NCBI RefSeq assembly: GCF_964204865.1
Contig: NC_135258.1
Span: 9,229,001-9,293,000, forward strand
DNA: 64,000 nt
Origin: Styela clava
Taxonomy: Eukaryota; Chordata; Ascidiacea; Stolidobranchia; Styelidae
Direction: 5' to 3'
Shown piece by piece: positions 23,748 through 53,350 of this stretch; the first letter of the stretch is position 1; every line of letters begins with the position of its first letter. The position numbers were made by a program, and so were the translations under genes. The notes beneath the pieces were generated by a model that searched no databases, had not been told where the DNA came from, and saw only the letters and a program-made list of their open reading frames with translations.

Positions 23748-23862
23748 AGGTGCTCCCAAAGTATGTGCACCAAGATGGCGCACAACCTGAACATAGTATG
23801 TGTACCAGGATAGGGTTATCTGTTGTGCGCCACCTTGGTGCAAATACTTCTGGAGCGCTGTT
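23748..23862. mobile_element. Small MITE, family CGTACCAAGATGGCGCACAAC, copy 2
   Basis: The left arm is TGCTCCCAAAGTATGTGCAC then CAAGATGGCGCACAACC. The right arm, reversed, is GCGCTCCAGAAGTATTTGCA then CCAAGGTGGCGCACAAC. The copy is absent from the paralogous sequence at about 24050-24115, which acts as an empty site. No transposase. Confidence 0.7.
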
Positions 23863-23894
23863 TAGAGAACGACCCAACACGCAGTGAAATGGAT

Positions 23895-24032
23895 CTGTGG
23901 CCATTTGACGTAGTGTGCCGTTATTAGTGATGGACAGACGACTATTTTCTTCCCAGTGACTAGTAATTGAGTTATTGATAAAACATGATTCATATTGTGG
24001 GTGAAAACTCGGCGCGAACTGACTGAGTGATG
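23895..24032 (+). repeat. Direct repeat unit, copy 2
   Basis: This is the partner of 23427-23547. The flank (CCAGCTTTAGTAGTTAATGTCAGGT then GACCCAACACGCA in two parts at about 24057-24101) also repeats the sequence around the MITE at 23715-23890. The repeated unit is therefore longer than the core. Confidence 0.65.
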
Positions 24033-24607
24033 AAATTAGCAAGTATTCAAAAATGCCCAGCTTTAGTAGTTAATGTCAGGTCGGCACGACCCAACACGCA
24101 TTGGAATAGCTTCCATATTGAGCATTGCTATCTTGTTTTTTCAAAATCTCATTTCGCATTCGTATGCCTGCTATATAAAAGCATTTCGTGTAAGAATACT
24201 GTGGTTTAAGACGAAAGGCAAGTTGTAGGTCAGTAGCATAAAGAATATAGCAGTATAGCATTATTCTCCAACCTTTACAATTGTAATACGCAACAATATT
24301 GTGATGTAAAAAGTTAAGAGAGATGTACACAACTACATTAGCATAACCACAAAATCAGAACCTTTTGGGTTATCATACGTGTGTTTATGTAGAACAAATC
24401 ATGATCAAAATCGTTCATATTAAAAAGAGGAAAACTAGTGGAAAAGCGCAAGTTTTATCGTAAAATTTTGTTGTTAGTGAAGCGCTTTCAATATTCGAAT
24501 GTTTACACTGTACAAACAACACGAACCAACAATTTAGGAAATTGTGTTTTACGTATACGCCTTTCCCGCTGAGTAAAATATTGTTCATAAAAAATGAAGC
24601 GACCCAC

Positions 24608-24992
24608 CTGTTCATTTACATCGATCAATTGCCACTCGGTCACCAGCAGTAACAATATCTTCTACATTCACAAAGACCTGTAATTAAATTGGAAATTATA
24701 AAACCTTCGCTCTATAATCAAAGTGATAAAAGCTTCAGATTTTGTAACATTTTTAGAACCAACTACCTACCTTTCCATTTACATCGACCAATCGTCACTC
24801 GACCACCAGCAGTAAAAATATCTTCCTTCTTCGCAGAGCCCAGTAATTAGATTAAAAATTGTAAGGTTTACTTTATATACAAGTTATGATAAAACTACTT
24901 TAGATCAGTTACCTTTCTACCTACATCAGTCGTCACTCCACCATCAATCATGCCAATATCATATATCGGTAGATTTTTCTTCACTTTTAAGC
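24608..24992 (-). other. Three exon-like tandem repeat units
   Basis: On the minus strand, three related segments each end at a splice-donor-like GT: 24913-24992 (donor GTAACT), 24771-24840 (donor GTAGGT) and 24608-24677 (donor GTGGGT). The last two are 70 nt each, with similar flanking introns (AATTTAATTACAG against AATCTAATTACTG). Unit 1 reads VFVNVEDIVTAGDRVAIDRC, unit 2 KKEDIFTAGGRVTIGRCKWK, and unit 3 LPIYDIGMIDGGVTTDVGRK. Unit 1 contains an in-frame TGA near its end and unit 2 has lost its acceptor AG, so at least two are not functional exons. The domain is not recognised. They may be duplicated exons of a decayed gene or a repeat. Confidence 0.35.
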
Positions 24993-26487
24993 CTGTAGTT
25001 TGAAAATAATAGTCATGCTTACTTTTTAGCGATGATTTAGCACGTTGACGCGGATTACAACTCACAAAAAATATGATCAGAAAACAAGACTTGATCCATA
25101 AAGAAAAACGTTGCAAAACACGTAAATAAATACATTCGAAAGGTATATAAGAAAAGAAACAAGAACTCAATGCTGAAATCTATATTCATCATATAACACT
25201 CAAAATGCTGAATATGACTGAAAAAATGCGCTACCCAATTGTATCAAAACAGATTATTATTTATACAATTCAAGTTCTAGCTTATATATGCATGAAGAAT
25301 GGGGATTATTAGTTGACTTGATTATATCTAGACCTTCCCTGCCTTAAAACTGTGAATATACCTGGCTCAGACCAGCGCAGAAACGACCTCACACTACCAC
25401 GTCCTGAACCAAAATGTGGCACGCGCGCCAAATATTTTTTTGAGGCCAAAAGAGAAAAAAGGGCAGTATCAAGGAGAAACACAAGAGGCGGAGTTGTCAT
25501 TTTTAATAAAGAAACAAAGATACTGTAATCTCTATCTCACTCTAATCAGTGACCAATGATTGTTGTTTACTGGTGGAAATAAAGAACGTAGATTTATTTG
25601 GGATGTGACTGAGAGAATTGTCTGATTAAACCACATCCCATGGAAACTTTATCAAGACAACTATTTATTTGTTGTTAGTCTATTTGTGTTTCGTTATAAG
25701 CCCAGCCTCGACTAAACATGTTCTAGGAGTCATAATAGGGCATTAGTGGCGCGTTTACTGGGCTCCATTCCTTTGAGAATAATTATAATCGGAATTGATC
25801 TTATGCGACGTCTTTTGACATGGTCTACAATCTACAGAACTTCACTTCATGTTTGTAATTGAGTAGGTACACCTAAACTGACACTTTAACGCAACGATAT
25901 TTTTTGCTTCTTCCATAACTATTGAAACAATACAACACAAGGTGTCCATTACAATTTCAATTATCTTAACCAGGTTTTTTGTTTTTAATTGTTCCAAGTA
26001 TTTTATACATCTGTGAGGGCAAAATCTATAAATTGCATTGATAAATTCTCTCTGAAATTTTAAAAAAGTTCAAGATTTTATGGACACCCTATATGTCCTT
26101 TAACCCAACATCATTTAATATCTTGTTGATCCTTAGTCACTTTTTATTGAAATTATTCTTTCCGAACGCGAAAATTCATAGTCACCAATCAAAAATGTCA
26201 AATTCGTTAATATCATAGTTGATCAAGCAAGTAATTTGTCTGAATTTATATCTAGGTGTACCGGGTATTTAATTCATGCTTATATCATCCCGAACGATTG
26301 CCAACTAAATTATTCTTCCATTGAAAGTTATTGATGGTTTCGGACAAACCTACAAAATCCTAGATCCTACAATATCCTAGATGTCGTATCACATCTAAAG
26401 CCCTTGTCTGTCACGTTATAAATATTGAGTGGTACTGGTAACTGACCTCAATGCCCACATGATCGTATTGATACCAGTTGCTATACA
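24993..26487. other. Interval with no recognised gene
   Basis: Short ORFs here (for example 25309-25500, minus strand) show no family signature. No repeat boundaries were identified. Confidence 0.4.
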
Positions 26488-26495
26488 GTCTATAC

Positions 26496-27516
26496 CAGGG
26501 GTGGCCAACCTATGGCGCATGCGCCAAACGTGGCGCATTGCATGATTGGAGGTGGCGCATTGCATCTTTAACAGGAAAATAAATGAAGTTCAAATATTGA
26601 TACTAAAGGCCTGTTGTCACAATATTACGCCTAACTTTACTTCTTAATCGTATCTTTTTCTCTTCGTTGTTAAAAACAGCTTTATTGCGTAATGCTCATA
26701 AGACAGAATGCGTTTTTCTCCTACTTTCAGGAAGGCTGTAGTTTTTATTTGAAGCATGGCGTCACAATGATTCCCTGTTTCGTTATCAATCGTAATCTGT
26801 TTATCGTAAATTGCTCGAATTTTTGCGTGGATACGAGAATTTTCGTTGAGTTAACTATATATATGAGGCTGTCATTGAAATTTATTCATTCAGTGTTTAA
26901 TTCAGTGATTCGGTAATTATCTAAATGAGTGGATTTCTGTAAACTTAATTGGTAAAGTTTCTTCTTGTGTGTGTAAAGGCGTGTATTAAAGGTTGATTTT
27001 TGTTTGTAAACATTTGCAGTTGTGTACTTTTCAAGACTTAAGCTTTGCTTTTATATATTTTGTTACCCAACACAGTGCGAAAGAAAATGAACAAAATAAA
27101 GGCGGAAACTGATAGTAAGCTTGAATTTAATGAACAATGGGAAAATGAGTTGTTATTTATTGCAGGTCCGTCAAGAAAACCGTTGTGCATTGTTTGTGAA
27201 AAAACTCTTTCAAAAACAGAACTCCAAGAATAAAAAAACTGACGAAAGTAAAACAGCAGCAAAAGTCTCATAAAGGCGGTACTTAAATAAAATTGATCAG
27301 TTTTATTTATTATACTTCCTTGCTTAATTTCTATTCATGTGAAGTTGTAAATTGTAAAAACTACATATACGTGTGTATATATGTGTGTGTATTATAAATT
27401 TATATAATTTCAACAAGAAGCGGACATTAGGCGTGGGAATACAAGATATTTACGGCGCATCTGAAACATTATGTTTAAAACGTGGCGCATGGTATGTGGA
27501 AGGTTGGCCACCCCTG
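26496..27516 (+). mobile_element. hAT element, 1021 bp, internally deleted, with transposase N-terminal remnant
   Basis: It starts CAGGGGTGGCCAACC and ends GGTTGGCCACCCCTG, perfect 15-bp inverted repeats. The flanking 8-bp duplication GTCTATAC is perfect (26488-26495 and 27517-27524). A plus-strand segment at about 27087-27233 reads KLEFNEQWENELLFIAG and KPLCIVCEKTLS. That is the Trp...Cys-X2-Cys start of ZBED/Charlie-type hAT transposases, where the zinc finger binds the ends. The frame then stops and the catalytic core is missing. The GGCGCAT motif recurs near both ends. Confidence 0.85.
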
Positions 27517-27789
27517 GTCTATACCAAGAATTTCTTGCTTACAATTATATTTTGTCGTGTTATTGTTTTCTGTTTGACAAAACAAATAAACTCTCTACTT
27601 AAAATATATATGAGAAATCTGTTACTATTTCGAGATGTTCAAGACTTGAAGAGCAAAACGTAATAATATATCAAACATACCTTCACGTTAAAAATTTATT
27701 CAAATTAATAATCGAAAAAATTTGAAAGAAACTTTAGGAATTATGTACAATGTTTAGTTAAATTTAATTAGTTGATTTTGATTTAATTT

Positions 27790-28501
27790 AAAATGATTGA
27801 TTTTAATCAAAAAGCCGTTGCCTCTTTTTGATTGAGTGTTGCGGACGAATATCCATTTTTATCAGAAAAGGTCATTTAAATTTTATTGCTTTCTGCAACG
27901 ACCTACATGTGTGAAGCTGCATTTTCAGATATTACCAATATGATGACAAAATACAAGTCGAGACTTGCCGTAAAGTCGGATCCACGAGTTTGCTTGTCAC
28001 AAATTGCTCCGAGAATCGTTAAATTGTGCAGCGAAAAGCAACCTCATTCATCACATTAATGTCATTTGTGTTGAAAAGTAAACGAGATAGAGATCGGAGA
28101 CCGCCGACACTTCGATCTAGCGGCGTGTATTCTTCGCTCTGACTCAATAGCGACACTACGTGTCCCATCACTAATTTATAACTCGCAAATTATACGACAT
28201 AATTCATCCAAAATCAACAGGCTTCTGGTCCGAGATATGATGAATGCACATGCAAAATTCGACAGCAGAGAGCAGATTCAACCTCGCTTTCGTGAGATAC
28301 CGTATCGTGTAACATACGAAAGTGTCTAACAGACAGACAAATACCTATATATCAACATACTCACCGATCGAGATCGATAAGTAATGAACCATTATTCTTC
28401 CTCGTTGGTTAGGCACAAAAATAGATACGACATAGGATGGGGTCCGTCAAAACTAAGATTCACAAATAGGGGACGCGGCCCAAAAAGTTTGATAAACCCT
28501 G
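27790..28501 (+). pseudogene. hAT transposase C-terminus relic and right terminus
   Basis: About 27838-28059 (+) translates to the hAT dimerisation region: VADEYPFLSEKVI, a stop, then TTYMCEAAFSDITNMMTKYK, SRLAVKSDPRVCLSQIAPRI and KLCSEKQPHSSH before the terminal TAA. Typical ZBED5-like transposases end QAHPSH. The copy's right terminus is CAAAAAGTTTGATAAACCCTG at 28481-28501. The left end is missing. The 8 bp after it, TTCTATAC, nearly repeats the target duplication of the neighbouring element. Confidence 0.7.
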
Positions 28502-28509
28502 TTCTATAC

Positions 28510-30438
28510 GAAGCCAAACCTGGTTACTGAGTAGCTAAGCCCAAGGTTCTATTATCTAAATTTAAAGTTTGAAGAAAGATAAAAAAATAAACTCCATTGT
28601 ATAAAAAACCAAGGCCTCTCCTTAGTTGACCGATCCGGGTTAGATACCTGTCCACCTAATCGTCGCAATTGGATGGCATTCTAATGTTTATAAATACAGT
28701 AACAGAAAATCGTTTGTCTTTAACTGCAACTAATCCAGAAATTCTTTCGCTAACCTATTACCATCGCTTGTGTACCATTTAGAGGCGAACTGAGATTCTC
28801 CAATATGCATATAGATGAAACTCTGGGAGTACACGTCCCACCTCTGAGGCTGTTAAGATTTTGAGCGTGTGTACCTTTCTCCATCGCTTGTATAATATCG
28901 ACGTACGAAACAAATAAACATACGTGTATGTCAGCAATGTGATTGCATTGAATGTACAACTAACGCAAATGCCTGTACAAGTAGTCTACAATCCTTCAAA
29001 TCTCTTTTTATATTATTCCTTCTTCCGACAGTGCATGCTACACTAGGAATGAAAAAAATTAGGCGACTATCGTCTCTTCCTACTGCTTCGATACAACAAC
29101 AATAAGTAGAAAATAATACCACTCTACAATAGATTTTATTTGCCACAGAAAAAAACAATCAAATATCATCTTGTTAGACAAAAAATAGATGGATGTTATG
29201 ACATAACGAAAAAGAAGAATAGCTTCAATGAGATCCAACAACCGAGTGCAAAATACTTGAGAAAAAAGTGCGAGAACATCCAGACAATCACGTCTTAACT
29301 AAAACACGAGTGTGAGATGGATTAATCTTTTTTATAACACACATATGGTCCCTACTTGAACGTTTTTTTAAATATATTCCATCGTTCACATATAAGAAAA
29401 TGTTATCCCCCCCCCCCCCCCCTCCAAGAAAGAAAAAAAATAAATGAATCCAAAAAAGTTGAAATTATTGTTATAAGCTAGCCACAAAAACCCAATATAC
29501 CTTTCAATTTCTAATAGTTCAAAAAGCATGTGAAAGGTAATGTTACGTTATCGCAATGTGCGGGAAGGGTAAAGGATACAAACCATTCAGTAATCAGTGT
29601 TATTAATGTCTTTGTATGTACATTTGTTAAAGTTGTTACGAAGTATCATTTTGAAAAACATAGCATCCAGAATTTTCACCCCACTCGAATGAAAAATCAT
29701 CTCAAATGTAACAAAATGGTAAAATCACAAAAATAAATTAAAGCATATTCTACAAAGAAAATGCATACAAAGGAAAAAACAGCATTGCACTTCAATATAT
29801 CTATAATGATACTTCCAAGTTGACAAATTACCATTTCTAGAGTCAAACCTCTTATAGGTTGCTTCTTGCTTGACCTAAAAACGACTATACATTGATGTTC
29901 GAATGCAATAAAACCATGAATCCGCACATTGTAGAATCAATCCATTGTACAACAAAATCCCAATACAAACCTAACTTTTTACTTTGACATAAAACATTAT
30001 TTATATAGTATCACATAGGCTCAACTTGTGACGTTTTTGAAGTTTAATAAAATGTACATTTCAGACTAAACTTTTGACAGAAATTTTTGACCATTTGCAT
30101 AGATCCCCGTTTTTTACAAAATTTGAAATATGTTGAAGTTTTCAATGTTAATAGTTAGTCAATCCATAATTTTCTGCAGATATTCGCCAACTTTTTTACC
30201 TCAATATCATTGCTTTATCTGGACATTGTAGAACTCGCCAGATTGCCAGCTTATGATCTGTCTATCGTTTACCCTTCACAAAGATCAATGCAGGACATTT
30301 TACTAAATATGGCAAGATACTCAAAAGCATAGACTCAGAACCAAAGCTTATCGACCAAAAATATGCCCAATAAACAGGTTGCAAGACTCATCCGATTTAA
30401 TATTTGTCAATGAAGAAAGAAATCTCAGAAAATTTGAA
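28510..30438. other. Interval downstream of PI4K2: poly-C run and transposase scrap, no host gene
   Basis: A run of C at 29407-29422 is a simple repeat. 29640-29736 (+) reads HPTRMKNHLKCNK, the end of a BED zinc finger from a hAT transposase. 28892-29107 (+) is an open frame with a Cys-rich start (CQQCDCIECT) and a hydrophobic tail followed by KKIRR; it is unrecognised. The PI4K2 3' UTR must lie below 30439, but its polyadenylation signal was not identified. Confidence 0.45.
29640..29736 (+). pseudogene. BED zinc-finger fragment of a hAT transposase
   Basis: The translated segment FHPTRMKNHLKCNKMVKSQK carries the TRMK-HL-C spacing of the second half of BED fingers. The first half is poorly preserved (CTFVKVVT where a CxxC is expected). 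No element ends were found. Confidence 0.4.
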
Positions 30439-47735
<17,297 letters not shown>

Positions 47736-48432
47736 CTGAAAATTGGAGAATAAGTCAGGTTAGATAATAATTTAGGCTTTTATAATATTGGAATATTCTA
47801 CTGATTAGGGCAGGGGAGCTGGAGACTGCAAGCTTTGTTGGAGAGGAAGGCAAGCTTACCATGACTATAGCCAGAGCTGCTAGACAATGTATAGCTCCAT
47901 CCAATTATTTTTCCACATTTATAATTTTCTAATACCTCATACAAATAATGGAATCTTCCCTTTTAAGCTTATAATTCATCAATCAGTATTTAACTTAACA
48001 AGTATTTAACAAGTATTAATTCAAATATTTTTTAAAAAATTCAGTTAAATATATAACAAATTGAAAGTTTATTAAGGTATAATTATAAAAGCTAGAGGCG
48101 TCTTGGAGACTTTATTTTATATCGATCAGAGTCCAGCTTCACACCCAATACAGCTCCGGTGCAGGAGTGGGATCCTTATTTTAAATATACGGTAGCTCCA
48201 AATCTGAAGCTGACCTTAATAATTGACCAGCTTCTAAGCTCTGCTACAAATATTACAAACATAATTGTATCTATACAATAGGATTCATATTGATTATCCA
48301 AGCTGATAGTGATTATCCTAAATAGAGTTCATAGATTTGATTCATGTGACAGATTATATATGCAAAAAAATTATGGCACTCTTCGTCATTGCAGTATGGG
48401 TGATGTAACTTCTGGTAAATTATTCATTACAG

Positions 48433-48756
48433 CACGGATATGCAACCTGCGGCCCGCGGACAAATTGGGGCCCACAAAACGAATTTTTATTTTGGTTATA
48501 TCTGTTATGTGCTAGTAATCCCAATCCCTTTGCGTTACAAAGTCTATACCTGACTCTAATTTATTAACTATGCCTATGATGTTACAATGCCCTAACAGCT
48601 AGCTCGTGCAAAACGACCAATGCATGTCACAAGATCAATAACTAAAATTTTTGTGCATCAACTACTAGAAAGCCTTTGGCAAAATAAAGGAGCGACCCGT
48701 GACTTCACTAGGTTATTTGTATCTAGCCCTCCTGCATTAACGATTGCACATCCCTG
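48433..48756. mobile_element. hAT-type MITE (TGTGCAAC family), 324 bp, in PI4K2 upstream region
   Basis: It starts CACGGATATGCAACCTGCGG and ends GATTGCACATCCCTG. The 8-bp duplication CATTACAG is perfect at 48425-48432 and 48757-48764. Same family as 31991-32244. Confidence 0.85.
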
Positions 48757-51700
48757 CATTACAGTTACAGCATCACCAATCATTCAGGTCTCTGCCTCAG
48801 GAATCTCTAGCATCTAATCCCTGAATACTCTTCACACAAGGGCTAATACCGTGCTATTAAGCTGTATTATAATCATTTCGCTTGATTGGAAAAAAATGAA
48901 GTCTAATCTGGTAGCTGTAATATTGCAAACAAATCAATTTTGTCAATTCTTGAATTTCTCTCAAGCCTTTACCATTAATAGTAACATGACATCAGGAATA
49001 TATCTGAAGATCAGAGAAAGCTATTCTTTTTATAATTTTGAGATAAAAATTTTTTGAATAGACTCCGAAAACCACAAGGCTAACCATGTTATATTCGAAT
49101 AATAACATGACTTGAAAATTATTGTTTACATGTGTGTTCCAATTTATGTGAAATTCAATAAAAATATATTTTTATGATTTCAACCATAAATGTATGTAAA
49201 ATCACGGAAATCTATTTCTGTCAAGCTTAGATATTTACCTTTTGTTTATTAGCTATACCAGTACCAAAGAATCCAAAGAAATAAAACATATGCTGTTTAC
49301 AATGTGACATAACCTGACCAAATTTTTACAATCTAGGTAGTGGGGTGGGTTAGACTAATGCATGGTCCACCAAGGGTTCAAAGTAGGGTCTCCGATTCGG
49401 GTCTATTATTTTGAACCCGGGTTTTGGTCAATAAGGCTCCTTCGGGGTCGTGTAAACCCAGGACGAACACCCAACTTTTTAATACTGGTACCCCTTAATC
49501 GAATCACCAAAAGCCCAATAACAAAGACAGTGAAAATCTACATTACCCCCTAATAATTGTCACAAATTACCCTTTTAGAGAGTAATTACCCCCAGTTTGG
49601 TAACCACTGCCCTATTTCAAACCTTAGTATTAAACTTGCAATATACACACATAAACTCTTAATATGCTGTAATCTTAACACAAGAGAAAATGAATATAAC
49701 ACTATAAACGACATACAACTACAGGCTACTATGAGACCACATTTATTCCTATGTGTTATTTCAGTAACAGGAAGTCTAATATAAAGTTCAATGTCCAATC
49801 TTCAATTATTTATGTGCTGAAAATTGATTCTGATATATAGCAGTGCATTATTGATTTTTCGTCAATCAGGCCGGTCAGAATGGTCATACTGGGCTAATCC
49901 TATTATGTTGGAATCTAATTATGAACCGCCAAATTAAAGCATTAAATCATTTACAACATGTGATTTATTTTAAAACTCTGTCAAAGTACCGTCGCACTCT
50001 TCCAGATTCAAATTCTTGACTTTCTATATAATGTAAAATTTAAGTCCTACATCACACAATACTAATTTTCCAATGTAGAACACCACAAATTAAACTGACT
50101 TCCTATTCTATTACATTGATCTCTCACTCAACTGTAAATCCCAATTTTAGATAATTTCAAACTCCTAAGTACAATTATTAAGAAATAAAGAGAATAAGAA
50201 AACAGCGCCTATTGCACAGTTTTCAAAATTTACAGTGAAGCTGAATATATTACCAAAGGGTTGAAACACAACATGTAATATGCCTTTGTATTTTAACAAA
50301 AAAAAATAAGACTTGTTAATATCTTAGAAATATTCATCACTTTGGGGCATAAGCTCTCCAAAATATCTGAAAAATATTAGTAAACAATACATACAACTAA
50401 GAACATGTGAAGAGTATCGCTGTGATATCTTATTAAAACAGAAACCTAGTCTAGCCCGCTTGGAAATCAAGAAATTTCTGCAATAATATGACTATATATA
50501 GGTATTTTTATGCTGTGAACTCATTCAATCAATACAAAATTCCATATCATACAATATAAACACATTTATGATATCATTTGTGAATATCTGTGCTTTCCCA
50601 CTCATGCCAAAGAAATACAGCAATACGATAACATCTGTCATTACTTATACATAATTTATATCCTATCATACATAATGCCACAGACTGCTTTCTCCCTCTG
50701 TCACAAAAGGAATATTTCCAAGAGTGATCCCCATAATGTAAAAGGAGAAAACGTTGTTTTGATTTCCTAAACGCTCAGAGAATTGATCCACTTTACGAAG
50801 CATGTTGTTACTCAGGAAATATGGCACATAAGCACAGACCATAACAATAATATCTGAAGCAAGCCTAAAGTAACAATTTTTTTCCAATTATCTACATGTG
50901 GCAACCATAGATAGAATTTAATTTTTAATGGTGAAGCATATACAATCAGATTAGCACACACTCATGAAAAAAAACTATGAAGATCACATCATTACATATA
51001 GCTTTAGCTTGTTACAGATGTTGCGAGACGCATATCAAACTTGAGACATATAGCCCAATATTGAATGATGGTTGACTGACTGGTTTCTGGTACAACATAA
51101 TATATTCTCATAGTAATGATGCAACAAAAAACTATCCAATTACTTTTATTTCTGAGCTTATGATTATTGAAAATTCAATAAACGCAAAATTGTAATTGCG
51201 ACAGTAAAATGTAATAAATAATCGATACTTATAATTTCCTAAAAAATTGTTGTAAATAAAAGCAATGGAACATTTCCTATGGCTCGAAAAAAAAGTTTTT
51301 CAAATGAAATTATTCTGTATTCATATACGGTAAATATTCGATGCATATTGGAAATAACTACCATAAATATAAATACATATTTCGTTCTTTCGTTATTTTC
51401 TTTCTAATCTTGAATTTATAGTATGTATGGGAACAAACTATAGCTAACCCAGTTTGAAGCAAATATAAAAAAGTGCATAATCATCATACTGAATTGCATA
51501 AGCTAAATGAGATGGAGATCCACTTACATGCGCTAAGTAAGCAAATTAAAGAAATATTAGATTATTGCTTCCATATTGTGTGAAGGCATTGTTTTTAATA
51601 ACACTGGTACAAAAATTTGAGATTTTTAGATAAGTTTTTCCATATTTGTAGAAAATTCACGACCAGGGTCATTTTTATAGAGTTTATCAAGAATTGAGTG

Positions 51701-53044
51701 TTAACAGTTCTTCCGAAATCGCTATAGATTAAATATTTCAATTCTAGATTACTAAACTCTTCCAATATGGTCATACGAATATATATACCGGTAAGCATAC
51801 ATAGACAAAATTATTACCAAGGAAAATGTTGATAACTGTATAGGCTAATAAAACTTGAAAGTATGACATGACTCGCATGGAGCGTGACAAGAATTTCCTG
51901 TAAACTGTAATTGAAACTTTCAAATGAACACGTAGGCTATCAAACTTCCCATACATTATTATCACTCTGTACATCACACTATTAAATGTATAGCATGAAA
52001 ACAAATTCACAAACACAGGACCAGGAAGATAAAACTTGAAACAAATGTTATTTGAATAAAATTAATACAAATAAATATTACAGATTTACTATTTTTTATG
52101 TTACAAAATTATCATTATAAAATTATTCAAGTAAAATAGTTGTTTTTAAAACATTTAAAATTTTATATTAATTAAAATACTACAACATTATTTGCGTGTG
52201 TACTGTCCGGTAAATGATCCAACAGTTTGGATTGACACAGAAAAATTAAAAAAATTAACCAACATACAAGTGACAAAAATATCTTCCTTCACGTAACTAA
52301 TCTTACTAAACCTTATAGATAAATAAATCTTCCTCAAATTCAATGAGGCGTATTGATGCTGTCATCAGAAAACATGGTCACGGTATGCTGCCAACAACAA
52401 TGTATTTGACTAAAAGTTCATGTGAACTAGCAAATCTAAATACTAAAGTGGATCAAATGAAAAAGGCAATGCCTATAAGGCTGTACCTACCCCCTTTGGT
52501 TCCTGCATTATTTATCCATCTATTGGTATATCATATGACTGTTAAACACACACTGTTAAAACATTTATACAAATCAAATAAAAAAATGTGACCAGAGGTG
52601 AGGCCAGGGTAATGTATGTGGCTACTGGCTAGCATATTAATATTAAAACAATGAGTCAAACAATTAATATTAGAACAATGAATCAAATGAGTTTTTGGGA
52701 CAATTCATATGACAAATAAAAATAATGAATGTTCATTCCAAATTGACCACTTTCAGAGAAAAGTCTTTTCTTTTTTTTCTTTGGGTTAAGCTAAATCACA
52801 CCAGTCCACTGGTGGAAAAAATCTCAGTTTTAGGTCTAGGTTGTTATCAATTTCAAATGAAAAAACTAATATGGAATAAGTAAAAATAAAGTCTAAAATA
52901 CAAATCAACTCATTAGGATATTTATAATTCATTGTTATCCATCAAACAAAGTTATATCATCCAATACTATACTATGTCTTCAATAAAATAAGCCATCATG
53001 AGATGACAATTGATGTTCCATTCATATGAATAATCTGTTTCGAA

Positions 53045-53350
53045 AATATATACATGGTTTTCAGCCTATTTGGTGGAGTGGAACCCCAACGAAACATTCC
53101 AGAGGTTCGGGAAAAGCCCTGTACAAAACTTTTAAGGCTGTTAGAAGAATTTTGTAAACACATATGAAAGCAAATCTAATTCTGGCGTAACAGATGATCT
53201 TTAATATGCAGCGAGTTTAATGATAGTGGAAAACCTATTGAGCGCTTGATTATGTTTGAGCAATATACATATATAAATGTGGACTCACAGAACCCCAGAC
53301 TGTACTCGCCCGCAGGGTGCTGCAGAACCACAGGTTGAAAACCAATGCCC
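53045..53350. mobile_element. hAT-like MITE, decayed
   Basis: ATGGTTTTCAGCC with GTGGAACCCC on the left pairs with GGTTGAAAACCAATGCCCCG and GCAGAACCACAGG on the right in inverted orientation. This end type is widespread among hAT MITEs. No target duplication was resolved. Confidence 0.45.

Noticed and set aside
29407..29422. Poly-C runs here and at 20322-20336 as functional elements
   Set aside because: Simple homopolymers, one inside a hAT terminus; nothing more is supported.
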